The notes below the pieces were generated by a model. It ran no database searches. It was not told the DNA's origin and saw only the letters and a program-made list of their open reading frames with translations. From positions 62,001 through 126,000 of the forward strand of contig NZ_CP006370.1 of NCBI RefSeq assembly GCF_001442755.1: a DNA stretch of 64,000 bases, in the 5' to 3' direction. Numbering within the stretch: the first letter of the stretch is position 1; each line of letters starts with the position of its first letter. This document shows, one piece after another, positions 1 through 7,841 of this stretch. The position numbers and the translations under genes were made by a program. The stretch comes from Aureimonas sp. AU20. Its GTDB lineage: Bacteria; Pseudomonadota; Alphaproteobacteria; Rhizobiales; Rhizobiaceae.

Positions 1-759
1 CATCGGCAGGTTCTCGCGGCCCGCGAAGACGAGGCCGAGAATGAAGTCGTTCCAGATGCCGGTGACCTGAAGAATGACGGCGACCACCAGCATGGGCGTC
101 GACATGGGCAGCATCACATGGGCGAAGATGCGCCAGAAGCCGCCGCCGTCGATGCGCGCCGCCTTGAACAGCTCGGGCGGAAGGCCGGCATAGAAGTTGC
201 GGAACAGGAGCGTCATCACCGGCAGGCCGAAAATGACGTGGACGAGCACGATGCCCGGCAGCGAGCCGTAGATGCCGAGCGTCGAGAAGATGCGCACCAA
301 GGGATAGATGAAGACCTGATAGGGGATGAAGGCCCCGAGCAGCAGAACCACGAAGAGCACATTGGCCCCGCGCACCCGCCAGAGCGACAGGGCGTAGCCG
401 GTGACCGAGCCGAGCGCGATCGAGGCGATCACGGACGGCACGAGGATCTTCACCGAGTTCAGGAAACCGACCTGGATGCCGGAGCAGTCGAGCCCGGTGC
501 AGGCCGTGGACCATGCCGCGACCCAGGCCTGGAAGCCGGGATCGGCGGGCCAGGCGAAGATGTTGGCGAGGCGCACCTCGTCCATGGTCTTCAGCGAGGT
601 GACGATCATGATGTAGAGCGGCAGCAGGAAGAAGGCCGCCGACAGGGCGAGGAAGGCGTAGAGCCCGACCCGGCCCGCCGTGAGGCGCCGGGGCCGGGCG
701 CCGCGATGGGTGGCGGCGCGGTCGAGGGTCGCGGGCGAGATCGTATCGATCGTGGTCAT
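1..759 (-). CDS. CUT1 sugar ABC permease, MalG-like (3' end outside window)
   Basis: Inner-membrane permease of a glucose/mannose-type importer, the second of two permeases. The reading frame starts at an ATG at 759 and stays open for all 253 visible codons to base 1, so the C-terminus is missing. It shows an N-terminal cytosolic stretch, then hydrophobic helices starting near residue 32. The MalG-type coupling loop (KAARIDGGGFWRIF, near residues 211-224, the EAA loop that docks on the ATPase) and the following helix ending in WNDFILG are present. Its ATG overlaps the stop of the upstream permease by one base (TGATG), so the two are translationally coupled. The ATPase is expected just left of the window. 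Confidence 0.93.
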   Translation of the reverse strand, partial: MTTIDTISPATLDRAATHRGARPRRLTAGRVGLYAFLALSAAFFLLPLYIMIVTSLKTMDEVRLANIFAWPADPGFQAWVAAWSTACTGLDCSGIQVGFLNSVKILVPSVIASIALGSVTGYALSLWRVRGANVLFVVLLLGAFIPYQVFIYPLVRIFSTLGIYGSLPGIVLVHVIFGLPVMTLLFRNFYAGLPPELFKAARIDGGGFWRIFAHVMLPMSTPMLVVAVILQVTGIWNDFILGLVFAGRENLPM

Positions 760-1643
760 CAGGCGCCTCCCCTCTCCTTGCGGAAGTATTCGGCATAGAT
801 CCAGGGCGCCAGGACGCAGAGGACGGTGACGAGAAGAACCGTCGAGGCGGCAGCGGCCAAGCCGATATTCTGGCGCTCGAACAGGTAGTCCATCACGTAT
901 TTGGCGGGCACGGCGGTGGACGTGCCGGGGCCGCCGTTGGTCAGCGCGACCACGAGATCGTAGACCTTCACCACCGCGATCGAGAGCAGCACCACGGAGG
1001 TGATGATCATCGGCTTGAGCAGCGGCAGCACGATCGAGACATAGACGCGCCAAGTCGGAATGCCGTCGACGCGGGCGGCCTTCCACAATTCCTCGTCGAC
1101 GCCGCGCAGGCCCGCCAGCATCAGCGCCATGACCAGCCCGGCCGACTGCCAGACGCCGGCGATCACCACGGCATAGAGCGCCATGTCGCGCCGCACGACC
1201 CAGTCGAAGCGGAAGCTCGCCCAGCCCATGGACTGCACGGCCTCCTGAATGCCGAGCGTCGGGTTCATCATCCATTGCCAGACGAGGCCGGTAACGATGA
1301 AGGACATGGCGTGCGGATAAAGGAAGATGGTCCGCAGCCCGTCCTCGCCGCGCACGCGCTGGTCGATCGCCACCGCGAGCAGAAAGCCGAGAACCAGGCA
1401 GAAGCCGATGAACAGGACGCCGAACAGCGCCATGTTCTGCACCGAGACCAGCCAGCGCGGATCGCCGAACAGGCGCTGATATTGCTCGGTGCCGACGAAC
1501 GTGTTGACCGGGAGCAGCCGGGAGCCGGTGAAGGACATCCAGACCGTCCATCCCATCGTCCCGACATAGGCGAAGAGAACGATGAGGATCGTGGGAGACA
1601 GCGCGACGACCGGGACGGCCGAGCGCCGGATGCGCGTCGCCAT
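759..1643 (-). CDS. CUT1 sugar ABC permease, MalF-like
   Basis: 294-residue inner-membrane permease, first of the pair. Six hydrophobic segments are readable, the first at about residues 10-35 (VVALSPTILIVLFAYVGTMG). The EAA-type coupling loop lies in WKAARVDGIPTWRVY near residues 187-201, and the typical TNGGPGTSTAV sequence follows near 236. The start is supported by an AAGGAAG ribosome site about eight bases upstream. It follows the binding-protein gene with a 63-bp gap and overlaps the next permease. The closest functional group by pattern is the glucose/mannose importers of Proteobacteria and Thermus; the substrate is inferred from the linked binding protein. Confidence 0.93.
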   Translation of the reverse strand: MATRIRRSAVPVVALSPTILIVLFAYVGTMGWTVWMSFTGSRLLPVNTFVGTEQYQRLFGDPRWLVSVQNMALFGVLFIGFCLVLGFLLAVAIDQRVRGEDGLRTIFLYPHAMSFIVTGLVWQWMMNPTLGIQEAVQSMGWASFRFDWVVRRDMALYAVVIAGVWQSAGLVMALMLAGLRGVDEELWKAARVDGIPTWRVYVSIVLPLLKPMIITSVVLLSIAVVKVYDLVVALTNGGPGTSTAVPAKYVMDYLFERQNIGLAAAASTVLLVTVLCVLAPWIYAEYFRKERGGA

Positions 1644-1675
1644 GGGCGGGCTTCCTTTCAGCGTTCGGGACGGTG

Positions 1676-1700
1676 CGGGGCCGCGCCGGAGGCGACCCCG
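1676..1700 (-). terminator. Imperfect GC hairpin between binding protein and permease genes
   Basis: In the 63-bp gap the minus strand can fold a stem with CGGGG and CCCCG ends and partly paired GC bases inside. There is no T-run. Such hairpins often stabilise the binding-protein mRNA or lower permease expression, so this is read as an attenuator or processing stem rather than a full terminator. Confidence 0.3.
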
Positions 1701-1706
1701 ACGCGC

Positions 1707-2969
1707 TCAGCGGGCGGCCGTCATGACGGAGGCGAAGTCCGCCGCGAAATCTTCCGCCGTCGCCGAGGGATCGTTGAAGTAGGAGGTGATCGTGTCCTGC
1801 AACGCGCCGACCGTGTCGGCCGAAACGTGGAAGTTGACGGACGGGATCTGGTTGGCCGGGTCCTTCACCAGTTCGGCGCCCCGGCGCGCGCAGGCGTCCA
1901 TGCTGGAGACATCGACATCGGTGCGCACGGGGATCGAGCCCTTCTTCTCGTTGAAGGCGATCTGCGTTGCGGGGTCGAGCAGGGTCTTGGCGAGAAGCGT
2001 CTGAGCCTCGGTCGCCGCGCCGCCGCCGATCTTGGGAAACACGAAGACGTCGCCGCCCATGAGATAGCCGGCCTCGCCCGGCACGAGGGCGCAGCCCGCT
2101 TCCTTGCCCGGCGTCTTTCCGGCGGCGATGAAGTCGCCCTTGGCCCAGTCGCCCATGATCTGGATGCCGGCCTGGCCGGTGATGACCATGCTGGTGGCGT
2201 CGTTCCAGTTGCGACCCGGCGCGCCCGCGTCGATATAGTCGCGCATACGGTGGAAGGTCGCGGCGACGCGCTGGAAGGCCTCGGACTTGATCGCCGCCTC
2301 GTCCTTGTCGCGATAGACCTTGTAGAACAGGTCCTTGCCGCCTTGGCCCAGCAGCACGGCGTCGAACACCAGCGCCTCCTGCCAGGGCTGGCCGCCCCAG
2401 GCGATGGGCGTGACACCCGCCGCCTTCAGCTTGTCCATGTCGGCGAAGAACGCGTCGAACGTCTTGGGCGCTTCGCTGATCCCGGCTTTCTGGAAGGTCT
2501 CGGTGTTGTAGAACATCCAGTTGTGGCCGTGGATATTGACCGGCACGGCGTAGAACTTGCCCTCGCGCGAGGCCGCCTGGACGATCGGCGCGGGGATGAC
2601 GTCGCGCCATTTCTGCTCGGCGGCGACGGCGTCGAGATCCACCAGCAGACCCTGGCCGACGAGATCGTCGAACTGTCGGCCGGTGTTGAACTGCGAGGAC
2701 GTGGGCGGATTGCCGCCGACGATGCGGTTGATGGCCGCCGCACGGGCGTTCTGGCCGCCGCCGATCGCGGCATCGACCCAGGTTCCGCCGGCCTTCTCGT
2801 AGGCATCGGCGAAGACGCGCACGCCCGCCGCCTCGCCGCCCGATGTCCACCAGTGCATCACTTCGGCCCGCAACGGCTCCTGCGCCGAGGCACCCGACAA
2901 GACGGCGCCAGACAAGATAGCGCAAGACATCGTGGCGCCCAAAAGGGCACCTCGCATCAGCTTCAACAT
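1707..2969 (-). CDS. Glucose/mannose-type periplasmic sugar-binding protein
   Basis: 420-residue solute-binding protein of the MalE-like (CUT1) class. A Sec signal peptide runs to about residue 29 (SGASA before QEP). The mature N-terminus EVMHWWTSGGEAAGV and the later GQAGIQIMGDWAKGDF segment are typical of the glucose/mannose-binding proteins (GtsA-like group). A GGAGGAG ribosome site precedes the ATG. It is the first gene of a minus-strand transport operon with the two permeases below it. It diverges from a LacI-family gene, and two palindromic operators lie in the shared promoter, so it is probably repressed by that regulator in the absence of sugar. The exact sugar is inferred. Confidence 0.9.
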   Translation of the reverse strand: MLKLMRGALLGATMSCAILSGAVLSGASAQEPLRAEVMHWWTSGGEAAGVRVFADAYEKAGGTWVDAAIGGGQNARAAAINRIVGGNPPTSSQFNTGRQFDDLVGQGLLVDLDAVAAEQKWRDVIPAPIVQAASREGKFYAVPVNIHGHNWMFYNTETFQKAGISEAPKTFDAFFADMDKLKAAGVTPIAWGGQPWQEALVFDAVLLGQGGKDLFYKVYRDKDEAAIKSEAFQRVAATFHRMRDYIDAGAPGRNWNDATSMVITGQAGIQIMGDWAKGDFIAAGKTPGKEAGCALVPGEAGYLMGGDVFVFPKIGGGAATEAQTLLAKTLLDPATQIAFNEKKGSIPVRTDVDVSSMDACARRGAELVKDPANQIPSVNFHVSADTVGALQDTITSYFNDPSATAEDFAADFASVMTAAR

Positions 2970-3003
2970 GGACTCTCCTCCCAGAGACGACTCGTTCGAC
3001 TGA

Positions 3004-3051
3004 TGTAATCGATTACAAAACTAATGCTATTCGACACTGCAATCGATTACA
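3004..3051. promoter_or_regulatory. Tandem LacI-type operators in divergent promoter
   Basis: Two CG-centred palindromes, TGTAATCGATTACA (3004-3017) and TGCAATCGATTACA (3038-3051), differ by one base. Their centres are 34 bp apart, close to three helical turns. They fill the gap between the sugar-binding protein gene (minus) and the LacI-family gene (plus). This is the expected form for a LacI-family operator pair that controls both genes. Confidence 0.85.
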
Positions 3052-3087
3052 AGTAAGATGATCTTGAAATCGTTCTTGCGGAGCAGC

Positions 3088-4149
3088 ATGGCATTGGCGA
3101 AAAACAGGGTTGGCGGTGCAGCGCAAGGGGTGCGGATCGGCGACGTGGCGTTGGAGGCCGGCGTCTCCACCGCCACGGTCAGCCGGGCGCTGGCCAGCCC
3201 GGATCAGGTTCGGCCCGAGTTGCGCGCCCGGGTCCACGCCGCCGTCGCCAAGCTTGGCTACACGCCCAATGCGGCGGCGCGCCAGCTTCGCGTCAAACGC
3301 AGCCGCACCGTGCTGGTCGTCACGCGCAAGCGCTGGAGCGCGCCCTTCTTCGCCGAGGTTCTGCGCGGGCTCGACGCCGAGTTCGCGGCTGCGGGCTACG
3401 CCATGGTGCTCGGCAATGTGGACTCCGTCGAGGGCGAGCGCAGCCGCCAGCTCATGGACCTGATGTTTTCCGGCACGATCGACGGCACCGTGCTCCTGTC
3501 GGGGCTCGTCGCCTCGGTGGACGGCCGCACCATGTTCGACACCGGGCTCCCCCTCGTTTCGCTCTGCGCCGCGATCGAGGGAACGCACACGATCCTGACG
3601 GATGAGGACGCCTGCATGGCGCGGGCCCTGCACGAGCTCATAGCGCTCGGGCATCGCGACTTTCTCTACCTCTGCGGACCGGCCGGGAACTACAACGAGA
3701 TCGTGCGCTGGCAGGCCCTGTCCGCCGCCTTCGAAGCGGCGGGCCCCGGGCTGACGCTGACACGGGCGAGCCAGGGCGACTTCTCGATGGAAAGCGGGGT
3801 GGAGGCCGCGCACGAGTTTCTGGCTGCCGGCGAGCGACGTGCGAGCGCGGTGATCGCGGTGTCCGACGAGAACGCCATCGGCTTCATGACCACGATCCAG
3901 GAGGCCGGCGTCAACGTGCCGGGCGAGGTCTCGGTGCTGGGCTTCGACGGCATCGAATTCGCCGATTTCTGCCGCCCCGCCCTGTCCACGATCCGCCAGC
4001 CCCGTTTCGAACTCGGGCGGACGGGCGCGCGCATGCTGATCGAGGCGATCGCGGCCGACACGCCGCAGGAGCCGATCCGGCACGTCCTTCGCAACGAGCT
4101 CGACCTGCGGGCCTCGACCGGACCGGCGCCCATGAGGTCTCGCCCGTAA
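3088..4149 (+). CDS. LacI-family transcriptional regulator of sugar importer
   Basis: Regulator with an N-terminal LacI helix-turn-helix (IGDVALEAGVSTATVSRAL, about residues 17-35 from this start), a hinge, and a periplasmic-binding-protein-like effector domain with the usual SVLGFDGIEFADFCRPALSTI-like stretch near the C-terminus. The start at 3088 (353 aa) is preferred because GGAG lies four bases upstream. An in-frame ATG at 3058 has no ribosome site and abuts the operator. Divergent from the glucose-type importer; likely the importer's repressor and autoregulated through the palindromes at 3004-3051. The effector is not known, presumably the imported sugar or a derivative. Confidence 0.92.
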   Translation: MALAKNRVGGAAQGVRIGDVALEAGVSTATVSRALASPDQVRPELRARVHAAVAKLGYTPNAAARQLRVKRSRTVLVVTRKRWSAPFFAEVLRGLDAEFAAAGYAMVLGNVDSVEGERSRQLMDLMFSGTIDGTVLLSGLVASVDGRTMFDTGLPLVSLCAAIEGTHTILTDEDACMARALHELIALGHRDFLYLCGPAGNYNEIVRWQALSAAFEAAGPGLTLTRASQGDFSMESGVEAAHEFLAAGERRASAVIAVSDENAIGFMTTIQEAGVNVPGEVSVLGFDGIEFADFCRPALSTIRQPRFELGRTGARMLIEAIAADTPQEPIRHVLRNELDLRASTGPAPMRSRP

Positions 4150-4227
4150 GCAACGGAACGCGGCCGCGAGCGCAGATGGATTTTCATGAAAAGCAACTGC
4201 AATGATAAGGCGATATTACTGAACGTC

Positions 4228-4246
4228 GAATAGAAGCGTTCTATTC
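4228..4246. promoter_or_regulatory. Inverted repeat upstream of iron-uptake operon
   Basis: GAATAGAA-GCG-TTCTATTC is a perfect 8-bp inverted repeat with a 3-base spacer, about 88 bases before the binding-protein start. The AGAA...TTCT core resembles iron-control elements of the Irr/ICE type in rhizobia. A second palindrome, TTTTCATGAAAA, lies at 4181-4192. The assignment to Irr or another iron regulator is inferred from the sequence form and from the downstream siderophore transporter. Confidence 0.55.
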
Positions 4247-4333
4247 TAAAATACTTCCAAACTAAACTTGTTGCCGATGGTATCCGTGGGTGGTAGGCGG
4301 CTTTCTGCTTACGTTCCTCTTCAGGAGACCATC

Positions 4334-5452
4334 GTGTCCATGACCCTGCGCCGCATCGCGGCGGCGAGCTTGATCGCCCCTTTTCTGGCCTTGGCTGCGA
4401 CGACGCTCGCGGCCGCCGAGCCGCGCTCGGTGACCGACGTGATCGGACGCGAGGTGAAGGTCGACCTGCCCGCCCAGCGCGTCGTTCTCGGTTTCTACTT
4501 CGAGGACTATATGGCGGTCGGCGGGGAGAAGGCCTTCGATCGCGTCGTCGGCCTGTCGCGCGAGGCCTGGGAAGGCTGGGTGCCCGCCAACTGGGCCATG
4601 CACACGGCCCATCGCCCGTCCCTGACCGACATCGCCGATGTCGGCGAGGTCGAGGCGCAGACCTTCTCCGTCGAGAAGGTCTTGGCGCTCAAGCCCGATC
4701 TCCTGGTTCTGGCGGACTGGCAGTACAAGGCGCTGGGGCTCGATGCCGATCGCATCGAGGAAAACGGCATTCCCATCGTCGTGGTGGACTACAACGCCCA
4801 GACCGTGGAGCGCCACGCCGCCTCGACGCGGCTTCTCGGCACGCTGACGGGCGAGGAGGCACGGGCCGGCGAGATCGCCTCCTTCTACGAGGGCGCGCTG
4901 AAGGACGTGGCCGACCGGGTGGCCAAGTCCGGGCTGCTCAAGCCGAAGGTCTATGTCGAGTTCGGCAACAAGGGCCCGGCGGAATACTCGTTCACCTACG
5001 GCAAGAACATGTGGGGCGCGATGGCGACCGCCGGCGGCGGCGACAACATCGCCGCGCCCTTCGTGGAATGGTGGGGGCCGATCAACCCCGAACAGGTGCT
5101 GGCGTCCAAGCCGGACGCGATTTTTCTGTCCGGCCGCGAGAACAACAAGAACCCCGCCGCCCTTCCGATGGGCCAGGGTGTGGAGCCCGCCGTGGCGCGG
5201 GAGAAGCTGAAGGCCTTCGAGAGCCGTCCCGGCTGGGCGCAGCTTCCCGCCGTGAAGAACGGCCAGCTCTTCGGCGTCTACCAGGGCGCCTCGCGCACCA
5301 ATTCCGACTTCGCGATGGTGCAGTTCATCGCCAAGCAGCTTTACCCCGCCGCCTTCGCCGACGTCGATCCGGTGGCGAACTATCTCGGCTACTACGCCAA
5401 GTATCTGCCTGTCGTGCCGAAGGGCACGTTCGCGATCGACGTGAAGGGCTGA
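4334..5452 (+). CDS. Iron-siderophore-type ABC substrate-binding protein (FecB/BtuF-like)
   Basis: Periplasmic class III binding protein for a ferric chelate or related metal complex. From the GTG start at 4334 it has 372 residues. A Sec signal peptide covers about residues 1-28 (ASLIAPFLALAATTLAAA). The mature part has the two-lobe layout of the family, with VTDVIGREVKVDLPAQRVV at the N-terminus and VLALKPDLLVLADWQY in lobe one. The GTG start is chosen because AGGAG ends six bases upstream; ATG 4340 is too far and the upstream ATG 4268 would bury the signal peptide. First gene of an operon with a FecCD permease and an ATPase. The ligand is not identifiable. Confidence 0.87.
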   Translation: MSMTLRRIAAASLIAPFLALAATTLAAAEPRSVTDVIGREVKVDLPAQRVVLGFYFEDYMAVGGEKAFDRVVGLSREAWEGWVPANWAMHTAHRPSLTDIADVGEVEAQTFSVEKVLALKPDLLVLADWQYKALGLDADRIEENGIPIVVVDYNAQTVERHAASTRLLGTLTGEEARAGEIASFYEGALKDVADRVAKSGLLKPKVYVEFGNKGPAEYSFTYGKNMWGAMATAGGGDNIAAPFVEWWGPINPEQVLASKPDAIFLSGRENNKNPAALPMGQGVEPAVAREKLKAFESRPGWAQLPAVKNGQLFGVYQGASRTNSDFAMVQFIAKQLYPAAFADVDPVANYLGYYAKYLPVVPKGTFAIDVKG

Positions 5453-5514
5453 AGCCGCCAGAGCGAGGCGCGGCGCTGGGGCTGACGCCTCCCGCGTATT
5501 GCAACGGACATTCC

Positions 5515-6567
5515 ATGACATCCGCTTCCAAGCATGCCGGCGCGATCGCCGACCACCGACGCCGCGAGCGACGGCGCTGGCGTGCGCTGGCGCTCTTCGC
5601 GCTCGCCACCTCGGTCAGTCTCGTTCTCGACGTGGCGACCGGGCCGTCGCTGCTGCCGCCCGGCGAGGTGCTGCGCTCGCTGACCGGACTCGGCGAGCGG
5701 GCGGAGATGACGGATTCCATCGTCCGGCAGCTGCGCCTGCCCATGGCGCTGATGGCGCTCAGCGTCGGCGCGGCGCTGGGCGCGGGCGGCGCCCAGATGC
5801 AGACGATCCTCGACAATCCGATGGCCAGTCCCTACACGCTCGGCATGGCGGCGGCCGCAGGCTTCGGCGCCGCACTCGTCCTGGCGCTCGGCGGTTTCGG
5901 GCTCGACGCGATGATCGCCGTGCCCATCGGCGCCTTCGTCTTCTCCATGCTGGCCGCCCTGTTTCTCTTCGCGCTCGCCTCCATGCGGCGGATGCGGGGC
6001 GACACGATCATTCTCGGCGGCATCGCGCTGTTGTTCCTCTTCCAGTCGCTCCTTTCGCTGATCCAGTTCCTGTCTTCGCCCGAGCTCTCCCAGCAAATCC
6101 TCTTCTGGCTCTTCGGCAGCCTGACCAAGGCGACCTGGCCGACCTTCTGGCTGACAACCGCCGTCACCGCCCTCTGCGGCGCCCTGCTCCTGCGCGATTC
6201 CTGGAAGCTCGCGGCGCTGCGCATGGGCGAAACGCGGGCGGCGAGTCTTGGCGTCGATGTCCGGCGGCTCCGCATGAAGACCTTGGTGATCGTCGCGGTG
6301 ATGACGGCGACCGCCACCAGCTTCGTCGGCGTGATCGGCTTCGTCGGTCTCGTCGCGCCGCATATCGCGCGGATGAGCGTCGGCGAGGATCAGCGCTTTC
6401 TCCTGCCCATGTCGATGCTCTGCGGCGCCTTGATCCTGTCGGCCGCCTCCGTCCTGTCGAAGTCGATCGTGCCCGGCGCCCTGTTTCCGGTGGGCATCGT
6501 CACCGCCATCGTCGGCGTGCCCTTTCTTCTCTGGCTGATCTTCGCACCAAGGGGCACGGGCCGATGA
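5515..6567 (+). CDS. FecCD-family iron-chelate ABC permease
   Basis: 350-residue inner-membrane permease of the BtuC/FecCD family. Hallmarks are GAALGAGGAQMQ and NPMASPYTLG in the N-terminal half, TIILGGIAL in the middle, and GFVGLVAPHIAR, the conserved coupling helix region, in the C-terminal third. The start is set by homology at MTSASK because the open frame continues further upstream without family sequence. It lies 62 bp after the binding protein and ends in an ATGA overlap with the ATPase gene. Only one FecCD gene is present, so the permease should act as a homodimer. Confidence 0.93.
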   Translation: MTSASKHAGAIADHRRRERRRWRALALFALATSVSLVLDVATGPSLLPPGEVLRSLTGLGERAEMTDSIVRQLRLPMALMALSVGAALGAGGAQMQTILDNPMASPYTLGMAAAAGFGAALVLALGGFGLDAMIAVPIGAFVFSMLAALFLFALASMRRMRGDTIILGGIALLFLFQSLLSLIQFLSSPELSQQILFWLFGSLTKATWPTFWLTTAVTALCGALLLRDSWKLAALRMGETRAASLGVDVRRLRMKTLVIVAVMTATATSFVGVIGFVGLVAPHIARMSVGEDQRFLLPMSMLCGALILSAASVLSKSIVPGALFPVGIVTAIVGVPFLLWLIFAPRGTGR

Positions 6568-7382
6568 TGCGGCTCGATGCCGTCGACGTGTCGCGCGGCG
6601 GGCGCACGATCCTGCAAGGCGTCAGCGCGTCGCTGGAGCCCGGTCGCATCCATGCCGTGATCGGCCCGAACGGCGCGGGCAAGACGACGCTGCTGCGCGC
6701 GCTCTTCGCGGATCTGCCGCTGGCGACGGGGCAGATCGAACTTGGTAGGCTCCGTCTCGGCCCCGGTCGGCCGGGCGCGGCGCTGAAAGCCTGGCGCCAC
6801 GCCTTCGCCTACATGCCGCAGGACAGCGCCGCCGATGTCGCGATGACGGTTCTGGAGGTCGTGGTGCTCGGTCGGCTGGGCCGCCTCCAGTTCCATGTCG
6901 ACGACGAGACGTTGCACGACGCCATGGCGCGGCTGGAGGATTGCGGCATCGCCGCTCTCGCCAACCGCTCGATCGGCTCGCTCAGCGGCGGCCAGCGCCA
7001 GATGGCCATGTTCGCGCAGGTTCTCATGCGCGAGCCCGCCGCGATGCTGCTGGACGAGCCGGTCAGCGCCCTCGATCTCAAGCACCAGATCGCGCTTCTC
7101 GACCTCGTGCGCCGCGAAACGCGGGCCAAAGGCTGGGTGACCGTCGTGGTGCTGCACGATCTCAATCTCGCCTGCCAATATGCCGACACGCTCCTCGTCG
7201 TGGCGGACGGAACGTTGCGGGCCTGCGGCCCGCCGCGAAGCCTCGTCACCGCCGATCTCATCGGCGCCGTCTACGGCGTCGAGGTCGAGATTCTGCACGA
7301 TCGCGGGGGCTCGCCCATGGTTCAGCCGCTCGGAAACGTGCGTCGATCCTGCTCCTCTCCTCAGAAGGAACCGCAAAAGTGA
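6564..7382 (+). CDS. Iron-chelate ABC transporter ATPase (FecE-like)
   Basis: 272-residue ATPase that powers the preceding permease. Walker A GPNGAGKT at residues 34-41, signature LSGGQRQ, Walker B AMLLDEPVSALD and the switch histidine in VVLHDLNLA are all present. The ATG at 6564 overlaps the permease stop (ATGA); a second in-frame ATG follows at 6567. The C-terminal tail after MVQPLG (about 20 residues) is low complexity and its stop overlaps the GTG of the next gene (GTGA), so the pseudoazurin gene appears to be a member of the same transcript. Confidence 0.93.
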   Translation: MMRLDAVDVSRGGRTILQGVSASLEPGRIHAVIGPNGAGKTTLLRALFADLPLATGQIELGRLRLGPGRPGAALKAWRHAFAYMPQDSAADVAMTVLEVVVLGRLGRLQFHVDDETLHDAMARLEDCGIAALANRSIGSLSGGQRQMAMFAQVLMREPAAMLLDEPVSALDLKHQIALLDLVRRETRAKGWVTVVVLHDLNLACQYADTLLVVADGTLRACGPPRSLVTADLIGAVYGVEVEILHDRGGSPMVQPLGNVRRSCSSPQKEPQK

Positions 7383-7822
7383 AACCCGCTCTCGCCGCCG
7401 CGATCGCCGTGCTTCTCCTCGCCGCGCCGGGACAGGCCGCCGAGCACGAGGTGCGGATGCTGAACTATGGGAAGGACGGCGGAATGGTGTTCGAGCCGGC
7501 CTTCCTGCAGGCCGAGCCGGGCGACACGGTGACCTTCGTGCCCGGAAATAGCGGCCATTTCGTCCAGTCCTATGCCGTGCCGGACGGCGCGAAGGCTTGG
7601 AAAAGCACCGTGGACGAGCGGTTTTCGGTCCTCTTGGAGTAGGAGGGCGTCTATCTCTATGTCTGCCCGCCGCATCTCATGATGTCGATGCTCGGCGCCG
7701 TTCAGGTGGGACGAGCCGGCAATATCGAGGATGTCAAAAGCCGGGCCGCGAAGCTGCGGCCCAAGCTGGTGATGAAGGGCGAGCGGCTCGACGCCGCGCT
7801 CGCGCAGGTCGTGGAGGACTGA
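7379..7822 (+). pseudogene. Pseudoazurin-like cupredoxin gene interrupted by in-frame TAG
   Basis: A 148-codon frame encodes a signal peptide (to about residue 21) and a type-1 copper domain. The first ligand region SGHFVQSYAVPDG is followed, after codon 87, by TAG at 7640-7642. The frame then continues without a gap through EGVYLYVCPPHLMMSMLGAVQVG, which holds the Cys, His and Met ligands of pseudoazurin/amicyanin-type proteins. Without readthrough the product lacks three of four copper ligands. Start GTG at 7379 overlaps the ATPase stop, with AGAAGGAA upstream. Pseudoazurin normally shuttles electrons in the periplasm; its link to an iron importer is unusual. A single base change would restore it, so a sequencing error is possible. 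Confidence 0.8.
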
Positions 7823-7841
7823 CGCGCGCCGCCGCGCTTCG

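Noticed and set aside
7640..7642. TAG in pseudoazurin read as pyrrolysine or selenocysteine-like recoding
   Set aside because: No recoding machinery is expected in this group, UAG is not selenocysteine, and the family needs no special residue at this position. A mutation or sequence error is simpler.
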